Source: Bacteroidia bacterium
Lineage (GTDB): Bacteria > Bacteroidota > Bacteroidia > Bacteroidales > Azobacteroidaceae
NCBI GenBank assembly: GCA_026000155.1
Contig: BNYG01000012.1
Span: 1 to 61,904, forward strand
Reading direction: 5' to 3'
Length of the DNA stretch: 61,904 bases
The notes beneath the pieces were generated by a model that worked only from the letters and a program-made list of their open reading frames with translations, was not told where the DNA came from and made no database searches. This document shows, in pieces, positions 37,605-46,144 of the stretch. How positions within the stretch are numbered: position 1 is the stretch's first letter; each line of letters starts with the position of its first letter. A program made the translations under genes and the position numbers.

Positions 37605-39416
37605 TTATAATTCTAAAATATAAACTCCTTTGGCCGGAACGATTATTTTTCCGTTTAAATCTATCGTTTTTCCTGAAATAATATCTTTTCCGGAACCGGC
37701 ATTTCCGATTACTTCCCTGTATTTTTCCGGCGATAAAGTTTGTTCTTCCGTTGAGCCATTCAAAATGACTAATACTTTGTTGTTGTCTTTGATTCGTGCA
37801 TAAACATACACATCTTCATTCCACGAAGGGGCGTAATGAATTAATTTTCCTTCAGTTACCGCTTTATTTGTTTTACGCCATTGCAAAAGTTTTTGCAAAT
37901 AATCAAAAGCTTCGTTTTGCAGAACTGTTCTTCCGGCAGAAGTAAACGCATCGACCGGGTCGCCCGACCAACCACCGGGAAAATCTTTCCGCAGATTACC
38001 ATCACCCTCGCTTTTTTCGCCGGACATCAATATTTCGGTTCCATAATACAATTGCGGAATACCGCGTGTCGTTAACAGAAAAGCCAAAGCTTGTTTGAAA
38101 CGGTTCAAATCGGTTTCTTCTTTTTTTACAAAACGGCTCAAATCGTGATTATCCAAAAAGATAAGAATGTTATTTACATCTTCATAGAGAAAATCCTGGG
38201 CTATGACTTCATAAATCTTCCGTAAATCCATATCCTGACAAGCATTCATCAGATTAAAATCCATCGTTGTTTTCAAGTTGCTCTGCTTGTTGCTCACTTT
38301 AGAATTGCGCTGCCACCAAGCCAGCGGGGCGGAATTAAGATACCATGATTCACCCACCATATTGAAACCGGGATATTCGTCCAGAACCGCTTTGCACCAC
38401 TTGGAAAGAAAATCGTAATCGACATACGGATGCGTATCGTGGCGGATACCGTCAATCCGTGCATATTCAATCCACCAGATGCTGTTTTGAATGAGATAAG
38501 TAGCCAAATAAGGATTTTTTTGATTCAAATCGGGCATGGATTCCACAAACCAACCTTCCGTCAGACCATTCACTTCCGATTGTGGAGCATGAATATCAAC
38601 GGCAGCATATAAATTATGGTTAGTGGATACAAATCCGTCCTGATGATTCAGCCAATCTTTGCAAGGAAAATCATTCATCCACCAATGCGAACTGCCGCAA
38701 TGGTTGTAAATCATGTCCATCACCACTTTCATGCCTTTGCCGTGTATCTTTTCGATAAGCCGGCAGTAATCTTCGTTGCTTCCGAAACGGCGGTCGATTT
38801 TATAAAAATCAGTCACAGCATAACCATGATAGGAACGATATTTTTTTTCAGGCATTTTATTTTCCAATACCGGATTCAGCCAGATAGCCGTTACGCCCAA
38901 ATCGGACAGATAATCCAAGCGGTCGCTTATTCCTGCCAAATCGCCTCCATGACGGGCATTCGGATTGTTCCGGTCAATATCGGCCTCATCCAAATCATCG
39001 TTTTTCGTATCGCCGTTGGCAAAGCGGTCGGGCATAATCAGGTAAAGCACATCCGAGGCATTAAATCCTTGAGCGCCGATAGAATTAGCACGCTCTTTTA
39101 ATTCATACCCTTGGATAACCTTCTTTTTGCCTTCATTAAAAATAAGATTTAATGTTCCCGGACGTGCCTCTTTTCCGATTTCCAAATAAATAAAAAGATA
39201 ATTCGGATTTTCTACTTTGACCACCTCTTTTATCCTGACATCCGGATAATCCAATTGCACTTGCGAACGGGCAATATTTTTTCCATGAACCAGGATTTGG
39301 AGTTCGGGATTGTTCATTCCTGTCCACCAAAAAGCCGGTTCTACGCGATCGATGTTCAGAGCAAAGCCCGAAAACGAAATGCAGAGTAATAATAAGTGTA
39401 TAATATGTTTCTTCAT
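37605..39416 (-). CDS. susA: GH13 neopullulanase/cyclomaltodextrinase, SusA-like
   Basis: A 603-residue exported GH13 enzyme. ATG 39416 gives a normal signal peptide (MKKHIIHLLLLCISFSGFA). An N-terminal Ig-like domain (about 20-110) precedes the TIM barrel with the four GH13 regions: DMIYNHCG, GIRHDTHPY (nucleophile Asp near 326), MVGESW (acid/base Glu near 353) and FLDNHD (Asp near 424). A C-terminal beta domain ends in KGVYILEL. Layout and length match SusA, a periplasmic enzyme cleaving imported malto-oligosaccharides, pullulan or cyclodextrins. Follows the T9SS amylase gene by 19 bases. Confidence 0.93.
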   Translation of the reverse strand: MKKHIIHLLLLCISFSGFALNIDRVEPAFWWTGMNNPELQILVHGKNIARSQVQLDYPDVRIKEVVKVENPNYLFIYLEIGKEARPGTLNLIFNEGKKKVIQGYELKERANSIGAQGFNASDVLYLIMPDRFANGDTKNDDLDEADIDRNNPNARHGGDLAGISDRLDYLSDLGVTAIWLNPVLENKMPEKKYRSYHGYAVTDFYKIDRRFGSNEDYCRLIEKIHGKGMKVVMDMIYNHCGSSHWWMNDFPCKDWLNHQDGFVSTNHNLYAAVDIHAPQSEVNGLTEGWFVESMPDLNQKNPYLATYLIQNSIWWIEYARIDGIRHDTHPYVDYDFLSKWCKAVLDEYPGFNMVGESWYLNSAPLAWWQRNSKVSNKQSNLKTTMDFNLMNACQDMDLRKIYEVIAQDFLYEDVNNILIFLDNHDLSRFVKKEETDLNRFKQALAFLLTTRGIPQLYYGTEILMSGEKSEGDGNLRKDFPGGWSGDPVDAFTSAGRTVLQNEAFDYLQKLLQWRKTNKAVTEGKLIHYAPSWNEDVYVYARIKDNNKVLVILNGSTEEQTLSPEKYREVIGNAGSGKDIISGKTIDLNGKIIVPAKGVYILEL

Positions 39417-39435
39417 TTTCCGAACCAATTCAAAT

Positions 39436-42168
39436 TTATTTTCGCAATACTATTTTCTTCACAACTCTATTGGTAGACATCTGTATTTCCAACAGATAGA
39501 TTCCCGAAGGTAAATCACTGACATTCAACAAATTTTTATGAAAAATCGTTTTCAACGAAATTCCCTGCAGATTATATATAGACAAAGCCGTTATCTTTTC
39601 CGGCGAAACAATAGTAGCAATTCCTTCCGAAACATACACATATACCCCATCATCTGTTACAAAAGAAGGAATACCGGTAATATTGACCTTGCGGTCGGTA
39701 TAAATACGTACATCGCCCGGTGGCAGCGAAAGTGAAGTATTTGCACCGGATACGTTCAATTCTTCTCCCGTCAACAATTCATACCAGGTACCGGTATGCT
39801 GAAAATCGGCTGAAACGGAAGCGGTATTGGCGGATTGAAAGTTTCCGGCAACATATAGATTCAAATCGCTGTGCGTTAATTTGATTTTTCGTCCGTTGTT
39901 CCAGTCGGCGGTGGAAATGTTTAATGTATAGGTACCGGAAGTAAATGCCTCCGGATAGATTTTCCTCAGATTCACAATTTTGGAGGATGCTTCATACGCA
40001 GCCGTCCGTTCGGGAATGTCCAACCAGCCCAAGGCGAATGCTGATGGATTTTCATTGGTTCGCCCCCCATTATAATCAATGGAATAGTCGTATCCCATTT
40101 CCCCAAATTCGTAAATCATTTTCGGGCCGGGCAGCAGAGTCGTAAATGCGATGTTCAGCGGCACCCGTTTCAAATATACGGAAGGATTCTTGATGTTGCC
40201 TTCGCCCCAGGTTTTCGCTTTGTAAAAATTGCGCTCTTCGTCGTGGCTTTCGGCATAGCCTACCCATTGGCGGGGCGAGGCATTCATTGCTGAAAAAGCG
40301 CTTTCGGAAACATATCCCATTGCTGCCTGTGAATAAGCATTGTTCACGTTTCGCCACAAATACATTCCTTCGTTGGCGAGAACTGTTTCTTCGCTGTTGT
40401 CGCAAAAATGCTCCAGAATAAACATCACATCCGGCTTTACGGCTTTGGCAGCACTGTAATAATCCGTTAAGATGTCAATCCGCGACTGGTCATACCTCGA
40501 CGCCGTTGATTCCGTACTTGAATTTTGCGTAAAGCCCTTGGTCAAATCCAGTCGGTAACCGTCAATCTTATATTCCTTCAACCAGTATTCCAACACCCGT
40601 TTGAAATAGGCGCGTGTTCCGGCATACTCGTGATTGAAATCGTGAAAAACACTGTAAGGATGAGGTGCATCGACATTGAACCACGGATTATTGGCGGCGG
40701 TTTTGTTCGTAGCGCTATTCCAGTAAAGTTTGGCAAACGGATTATTGCCTGTTGCATGATTAAATACGACATCCAGAATAACGGCAATACCTTGCTTGTG
40801 ACATTCGTCAATGAAGCGTTTGTACATTTCGGGGGTACCATAAGCCTTGTCCGGAGCAAAATAATGATTCGGATTGTATCCCCAACTGCTGTTGCCGTCA
40901 AATTCCTGAACCGGCATTAATTCAATAGCCGTAACACCTAATTTCTTGATGTAGTCCAAGCGGTTAAGAACAGCTTCCAATGATTTTTCAGCCGTAAAAT
41001 CACGAATCAACAATTCGTAAATCACCATATTTTCGCGGTTAGGCATTGAAAAATTGGATATATTCCAGTTGTAAGCCGGTTTATTCGTTTGGAAAGTGGC
41101 CACCAAACCTTCGGTTTTTCCTGTTGGATAAGGTTTTAAGTTCGGGAAAATTGTTTGGGTTTCATTAATATAGCGGTCATTCCATGGATCAAGAACCAAT
41201 TCGGTATAGGCATCGCTGATGCGCAAATTTCCATCGACCAGATATTGAAATCCATACAGTTCGCCCGGCGTAAGATCCGAAAGCGTGTACCACCAATAGT
41301 CGCCGTCTTTTTTCATTTGATAAGCATTCAGTTGCGTCCAGTTATTAAAATCACCGATCAGGAAAACATTCGATTTTCCCGGAGCAAACAGCACAAACGT
41401 CACGGTGGAATTGTCCACATAATTAATACCATCAGTCACACCGGCCGGACGGGAAGCCGTTGTTACCGGTTGAGGCACGCAAACATACACGGTGTCAAAC
41501 ACTTGTTGAGCGCCGAGCTGAGCTTCGGCTATCAACCGGTAGTCGCCGGTTTGAAATTGATAGTTGTACGTAATACTTGTTGCGGAAGGTACGGTTTTAA
41601 CACCGGCATTGTTGATATATAATGTCAGGTCGGCAGCTACTGTGGAAGCGATGTCAATGTTGAGAGTTGTACCGGCCTCCAAGCTCAGATTACTTGCCGG
41701 AGTGATAAACGACACCGCCAATCCTGCTTCGTGTACATCGACAAAAATGTCGGCACCACCTGTATCCTTGCCTTCCCTGGTTTTGTCTGCACTACGGAAA
41801 ACAAAGGCCAGTTTGGTCACTTTTTCATTGGCAGTCAGGCCATAATAACCGCTAATAGAAGGTGTAATGAGTAATTTCCATTTATTGTCGCCCAGCGAAG
41901 TCAGTTTGTATTTCGGCGAATTATCACCCCAGGCCGGAGCATGTTTCCAATCGGAATTGTTTTTACTGTCCGTAGTGATAACGCCTGTATGCGCATACAC
42001 ATCGCCGGTATAATCCTTCAATCCGCCGGAACCTTTTGTTGCATCGAAAATAATTTCGATTTCGCCGCTTTCTTGCGTAATGATCGCTGGATTGGTGGTA
42101 ACGACTTGTGCAAAAGACGATACCATAAACGAAAATAACAGGAACAGTGATAAATATAAATTTTTCAT
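39436..42168 (-). CDS. Multidomain GH13 alpha-amylase with T9SS sorting tail
   Basis: A 910-residue secreted amylase. ATG 42168 gives a signal peptide (FMVSSFAQ near 20). Domain order: N-terminal starch-binding-like beta domain (about 25-140, VYAHTGVITTDSKN), a second beta domain (about 150-230), CBM48-like E-set domain (FVLFAPGKSNVFLIGDFNNW, about 250-350), GH13 barrel (DVVFNHATG; GYRLDLTKGF with Asp near 541; FILEHF with Glu near 585; YAESHDEE near 643), C-terminal beta domain, and a T9SS type-A tail over the last 70 residues (YNLQGISLKT, LPSGIYLLEIQMS, KKIVLRK). It takes the place of the surface lipoprotein amylase SusG but is predicted to be delivered by T9SS. Confidence 0.92.
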   Translation of the reverse strand: MKNLYLSLFLLFSFMVSSFAQVVTTNPAIITQESGEIEIIFDATKGSGGLKDYTGDVYAHTGVITTDSKNNSDWKHAPAWGDNSPKYKLTSLGDNKWKLLITPSISGYYGLTANEKVTKLAFVFRSADKTREGKDTGGADIFVDVHEAGLAVSFITPASNLSLEAGTTLNIDIASTVAADLTLYINNAGVKTVPSATSITYNYQFQTGDYRLIAEAQLGAQQVFDTVYVCVPQPVTTASRPAGVTDGINYVDNSTVTFVLFAPGKSNVFLIGDFNNWTQLNAYQMKKDGDYWWYTLSDLTPGELYGFQYLVDGNLRISDAYTELVLDPWNDRYINETQTIFPNLKPYPTGKTEGLVATFQTNKPAYNWNISNFSMPNRENMVIYELLIRDFTAEKSLEAVLNRLDYIKKLGVTAIELMPVQEFDGNSSWGYNPNHYFAPDKAYGTPEMYKRFIDECHKQGIAVILDVVFNHATGNNPFAKLYWNSATNKTAANNPWFNVDAPHPYSVFHDFNHEYAGTRAYFKRVLEYWLKEYKIDGYRLDLTKGFTQNSSTESTASRYDQSRIDILTDYYSAAKAVKPDVMFILEHFCDNSEETVLANEGMYLWRNVNNAYSQAAMGYVSESAFSAMNASPRQWVGYAESHDEERNFYKAKTWGEGNIKNPSVYLKRVPLNIAFTTLLPGPKMIYEFGEMGYDYSIDYNGGRTNENPSAFALGWLDIPERTAAYEASSKIVNLRKIYPEAFTSGTYTLNISTADWNNGRKIKLTHSDLNLYVAGNFQSANTASVSADFQHTGTWYELLTGEELNVSGANTSLSLPPGDVRIYTDRKVNITGIPSFVTDDGVYVYVSEGIATIVSPEKITALSIYNLQGISLKTIFHKNLLNVSDLPSGIYLLEIQMSTNRVVKKIVLRK

Positions 42169-42202
42169 GGAATGTTTTATGTTGGTAATGCGATTGTTGG
42201 AA

Positions 42203-42229
42203 AGGGCGCACACACAGGTGCGCCCCTAC
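42203..42229. repeat. GGGCGCAC hairpin, half-copy of the ABC-F repeat family
   Basis: Stem GGGCGCAC/GTGCGCCC with CCTAC flank, between the SusE-like gene and the T9SS amylase gene. Its ends AGGGCG and CGCCCCTAC match the arm of the 111-bp repeat at 7189-7299. Confidence 0.7.
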
Positions 42230-42234
42230 CGAAT

Positions 42235-43389
42235 TTATTTTACAGCCCCTCTCTTGGTATTGAACTCAAGAATGACTTGTTTGTTGGCTTCAGCATTGAC
42301 TCGTGTTTGGTCATCACCGGCGCCTCTGTATCTGATATGTCCGTTGATGGGAACAAATTCCATTTGCCACCAATCCACATCATCCGGTTGAATGGTTGAA
42401 GCAGCGTATATACGAAGTTCATTGGCAGCTGTTGTATTGATTACCATGTCTTTTCCAGCTACGGAAAATGGGAATTTACCTTTATCCCAACCGCCGAAAC
42501 ATTCACCCATACCATACACTTGGGCCGGTTCTACTGAAATCTTTTTGGCTTCCGTATCTACGTAAATCATATACATGCCATCGTTTTCTACAAAAGCATT
42601 TCCATCTTTCGTATAGAAGCCCAAGTCTTCGCCCAAGCTGTTGAAATCACCGTTCCATTCCCTGACAGGACACCATTTGAATCCTTCTCCGGCAGTAATA
42701 TAACGAACAGCCCAGAAGTGACCTGGATGAGAATGCACAGGCGCCATTTGAACGATACCGTCGCTATTCCAATCCCAAGCGCCAAATTCATTTCCAATCA
42801 TAAACAGCGTAGGTCCTGCAAAACCAAGCGCTTCTTTGGCATCTTCTGTCGGATCCGGTGCGGGTTCCGGTAGCGGATCGGGTATCGGTTCTTCATTCAC
42901 ACCGGTTACTTCCATATAGACAATATTAGAAGTCAGTGTTTCAGCTGTTCCATCCGCAGGAGTTGCCGCTATTCTGAAATAGAGCGTTACCAGAGCGTAT
43001 TCGTCATTGGCTGCATCATAGCCGCCAAAGGTATCAAATGCCCAATCGGCCAATTGTTTTGCAGAAAGCGCTTTCAGATATACATTTTCACCCAGAGGCA
43101 ATTTTTGTATGTTACCTGTGAATGCTTCATTATCGGTTACTTCCAAAGAGTAATTTACAACCACCCCTTTTCCAAAATTAGCTCTACTCCAGTTTAATAA
43201 AGACGGATAAAGATCCAAGTTATCATTTTCTACATCTATTACCAGATTAGAGGTTCCATCAAACACAAGGACAGACGGAATGGCCTTCCCCGGTTGATCA
43301 AAAAGTTGTTCTTCATCGCTATTACATGCAAAGAATGTCAATGCAAAAGCGAACAATACGAATATATTTATCTGTTTCATACTTTTCAT
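42235..43389 (-). CDS. SusE/SusF-like starch-binding lipoprotein (first of tandem pair)
   Basis: A 384-residue surface lipoprotein (lipobox FFAC, near residue 22). A SusE-type N-terminal domain (about 35-165, DLYPSLLNWSRANFG) is followed by a Pro-rich linker (EPIPDPLPEPAPDPTED) and a C-terminal starch-binding module (about 190-384) with aromatic residues suited to maltose stacking (HPGHFWAVRY, GFKWCPVREW, DDVDWWQMEF). It is a paralogue of the next gene upstream, differing mainly in the longer linker. Role: holds starch at the surface for SusCD. Confidence 0.88.
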   Translation of the reverse strand: MKSMKQINIFVLFAFALTFFACNSDEEQLFDQPGKAIPSVLVFDGTSNLVIDVENDNLDLYPSLLNWSRANFGKGVVVNYSLEVTDNEAFTGNIQKLPLGENVYLKALSAKQLADWAFDTFGGYDAANDEYALVTLYFRIAATPADGTAETLTSNIVYMEVTGVNEEPIPDPLPEPAPDPTEDAKEALGFAGPTLFMIGNEFGAWDWNSDGIVQMAPVHSHPGHFWAVRYITAGEGFKWCPVREWNGDFNSLGEDLGFYTKDGNAFVENDGMYMIYVDTEAKKISVEPAQVYGMGECFGGWDKGKFPFSVAGKDMVINTTAANELRIYAASTIQPDDVDWWQMEFVPINGHIRYRGAGDDQTRVNAEANKQVILEFNTKRGAVK

Positions 43390-43401
43390 ATCTATAATTT
43401 T

Positions 43402-44493
43402 TTATTGTATTGTAGCGGTTCCCGCATTAAAATCAAGAGTGATCACTTTACCTGCTCCAATGGAAACGCGTTCCTGATCAGGCCCTATTCCTCTGTATTC
43501 AATAATACCATTGATAGGAACAAATTCCATTTTCCACCAATCTACACTCGAGATATTGGATGTTGCGCACATACGTAATTCACCTGCCGACAGAGTCGTA
43601 ATTTGCATGGTTTTGCCAACGACTGTGAACGGATGGTTACCGGCTGTCCAATCATCGTTGAAGGCAGGTCCCATTCCGGATGCTTTTGCCGTTTCAACAG
43701 AGATCGTTTTAGCGCCCCAATCAATATAAATCATATACATACCACTTTCTGAAACTACCGCATTTCCTCCATCTTCCGTAAAGCCGAGGTTTGTTCCAAG
43801 ATTCCAGAAGTCGCCTCCCCATTCGGGTTTGGTATTCCATTTGAAACCTTTACCTGCTTCCAGATAGCGGATACACCAGAAGTGGCCCGGACTGGAATGA
43901 ACCGGAGTCAACGCAAAACCATTTACCGCCCAGTCCCAGCCGCCGCCGCTGACACCTTCGCCAATCATATAAACGTCATCCGGAAATTCGGGAGCTATAT
44001 AAAGAGGAACAACCGAAATATTGATGGTATTGGAATAAACGACACCCACAGGATTTGTTACAGTAGGATTCTCTAATGCCGGTGAAGCTACTATCCGGAG
44101 AGAAAGAGCCACGTTTTGAGGTTCGTCATCAATCAATCCATCAAAGTTCTTGATCACCCAATTGCTTAATTCATCTCCAACGAGCGCTTTAGAGAAAACG
44201 CCATTTCCCAGAATTTCGGTAATTGATTTTTCGCCATTGGATAATTCCAGTGCATATTGTACCAATACATCCTGACCAAAATCAACAGGTGTCCATTTCA
44301 GGACAGTGGATGCCCAGGTATAGGTTGCTTCCGTAACTACTATTTGATCAGCGCCTTCCAATGAAAGGACGGCCGCTTTTACCTGATCGGTAGGAGCTAC
44401 ATACATCTTTTCTTCGTCGTTCTCGCATGCCATAAATACCGGCAGGAAAGCAAACAACAATACTAATTTGTTTATGATATTTATCTTTTTCAT
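43402..44493 (-). CDS. SusE/SusF-like starch-binding lipoprotein (second of tandem pair)
   Basis: A 363-residue lipoprotein (lipobox VFMAC, near 22). Same layout as its downstream neighbour: SusE-type N domain (VLKWTPVDFGQDVLVQYALE) and one C-terminal binding module (SPGHFWCIRYLEAGKGFKW, SVDWWKMEFVPING, ending GTATIQ). Shared motifs such as MYMIY and WKMEFVPING show a tandem duplication. It follows susD by 13 bases. Classical SusE and SusF have two or three binding modules; here each has one. Confidence 0.88.
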   Translation of the reverse strand: MKKINIINKLVLLFAFLPVFMACENDEEKMYVAPTDQVKAAVLSLEGADQIVVTEATYTWASTVLKWTPVDFGQDVLVQYALELSNGEKSITEILGNGVFSKALVGDELSNWVIKNFDGLIDDEPQNVALSLRIVASPALENPTVTNPVGVVYSNTINISVVPLYIAPEFPDDVYMIGEGVSGGGWDWAVNGFALTPVHSSPGHFWCIRYLEAGKGFKWNTKPEWGGDFWNLGTNLGFTEDGGNAVVSESGMYMIYIDWGAKTISVETAKASGMGPAFNDDWTAGNHPFTVVGKTMQITTLSAGELRMCATSNISSVDWWKMEFVPINGIIEYRGIGPDQERVSIGAGKVITLDFNAGTATIQ

Positions 44494-44506
44494 CTTACAA
44501 TATGTA

Positions 44507-46123
44507 TTAATAATTTGGATTCTGAGTTAAATTAGGATTCGCCATAATATCCGAAGAGGGGATGGGATAAAGATTATAATGCGAACTTACCGACTGACCG
44601 TTTCGTATGCCGCCTTTCCATTCCCACAGATACGTTTTACTGGTGAACATACCGAACCGGATCAAGTCTGTTCTACGATGTCCTTCCCAATACAATTCTT
44701 TTCCTCTTTCGTCTAAGATGTCCGGCAAATCAAAATCAGTGTAGCTGTCGTAAGTCTTTACGCCTGCCCGGCTGCGAACGGCATTCAGATAATTCCTGGC
44801 ATCTTCGGTAGATCCGGTTCCGCCGCGTTTCACAGCTTCCGCATAAATCAAGTACATTTCAGCCAAACGGAACAAGGGGAAATCATTGTCGGCATACGTT
44901 TTATGTTTTCCATAAGAACCATCCACTTTGATGTTACGCCATTTGTAGGTTGCCATCCCGTCTTTATAGCTTACCGGATTATTGATGGTAATTCTTTCTT
45001 CATCCGTTTTTTTAGGATCATAATCTCCAACAAAAAGATTTCGTTTGTCGCCGGACGTGAATTTTTCGTAAAATTCTTTTCTGGCACGATAACCGCTCCA
45101 GTTTGCATTATCAAAAATTCCATAACTGATAAGAATATCGGCATAGTATGTTTGATAGTCGCCATTGGACCCGCAGTTGATAAGGAAAGTCGTTCCACCG
45201 TAGTTACGGGTATTTTCTCCATCGTAATTAATACTTAAGATGACTTCGTTATTAGCAACATCATTATCCGCAAGGAATAATTGTTCGTAAACGCCTTTCA
45301 AATTATAACCGGCAGTAATCACTTTTTTTGCATAATCGGCAGCTTCCGTATATTTAGCCGTTCCGGTATATATTTGTGCATTCAAATAAAGTCTTGCCAA
45401 TAAAGCATAAGCAGCGCCTTTGTCGGCACGACCATATTCATTGGTACGGGCTTCTTTCAATAAATTGTTGTCTGTTAAATCTTTTAATTCTTGTTCAACA
45501 TATTTAAATAAGTCAGCTCGCTTGATTTGTTGCGGCAATACATCCAAAGGCGAATTTTCATCCACAAAAGGAGGATTTCCATACAAATCCATCATCACCC
45601 AATATTGGAAAGCGCGGATAAAACGAGCTTCCGCAACAAAAGCATTCACTTCTTTTACCTGTTCGTCCGTAAATCCTTTGCCGCTTACATCTGCTGCATT
45701 CCGGATAAACTCATTGGCATACATAATCTGCATAATGCAACGGTTGTACATCCCTTTTGTAAAAGGATTTTCGGAAGAAAAATTGATATTGTTCAATCCC
45801 GGGATACCTTCATCCTGCCAGATACAATGCGCTTCATCCGTAGGCAATTCCTGGTGATTGAAATACATCCGTAAGAAGTCGGCATAGCTTCCTTCATCCA
45901 AACCGTTAATATCGGGTTTTCCGGCGGGACCTTCATTTCCCGAAAGCGCATAAGCGGCATATACTTTGGCAATGGCTCCTTTATAACCTTCAAAAGAGCT
46001 ATAGACTTGGTCTTTTGTATTATCATTCGCCGGAAACCGGTCGAGATCGTCTAAGCAAGAAGAGAATAACACTAAAGACAGTGTCATAAAAGCGAGCGTT
46101 TTGATAATATTATTCTTTTTCAT
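44507..46123 (-). CDS. susD: SusD-like starch-binding lipoprotein
   Basis: A 538-residue lipoprotein (lipobox LFSSC, near 23) of the SusD family: N-terminal motif 'DLDRFPANDNTKDQVYSS', TPR helices (EARFIRAFQYWVMMDLYGNPPF), and the C-terminal 'ERGKELYWEGHRRTDLIRFG' signature, ending YPIPSSDIMANPNLTQNPNY. Position directly after susC and before two SusE/F genes in a locus with GH13, GH97 and SusR makes starch the likely ligand. Confidence 0.95.
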   Translation of the reverse strand: MKKNNIIKTLAFMTLSLVLFSSCLDDLDRFPANDNTKDQVYSSFEGYKGAIAKVYAAYALSGNEGPAGKPDINGLDEGSYADFLRMYFNHQELPTDEAHCIWQDEGIPGLNNINFSSENPFTKGMYNRCIMQIMYANEFIRNAADVSGKGFTDEQVKEVNAFVAEARFIRAFQYWVMMDLYGNPPFVDENSPLDVLPQQIKRADLFKYVEQELKDLTDNNLLKEARTNEYGRADKGAAYALLARLYLNAQIYTGTAKYTEAADYAKKVITAGYNLKGVYEQLFLADNDVANNEVILSINYDGENTRNYGGTTFLINCGSNGDYQTYYADILISYGIFDNANWSGYRARKEFYEKFTSGDKRNLFVGDYDPKKTDEERITINNPVSYKDGMATYKWRNIKVDGSYGKHKTYADNDFPLFRLAEMYLIYAEAVKRGGTGSTEDARNYLNAVRSRAGVKTYDSYTDFDLPDILDERGKELYWEGHRRTDLIRFGMFTSKTYLWEWKGGIRNGQSVSSHYNLYPIPSSDIMANPNLTQNPNY

Positions 46124-46144
46124 GATTTGTTCTTTATTAATAAA

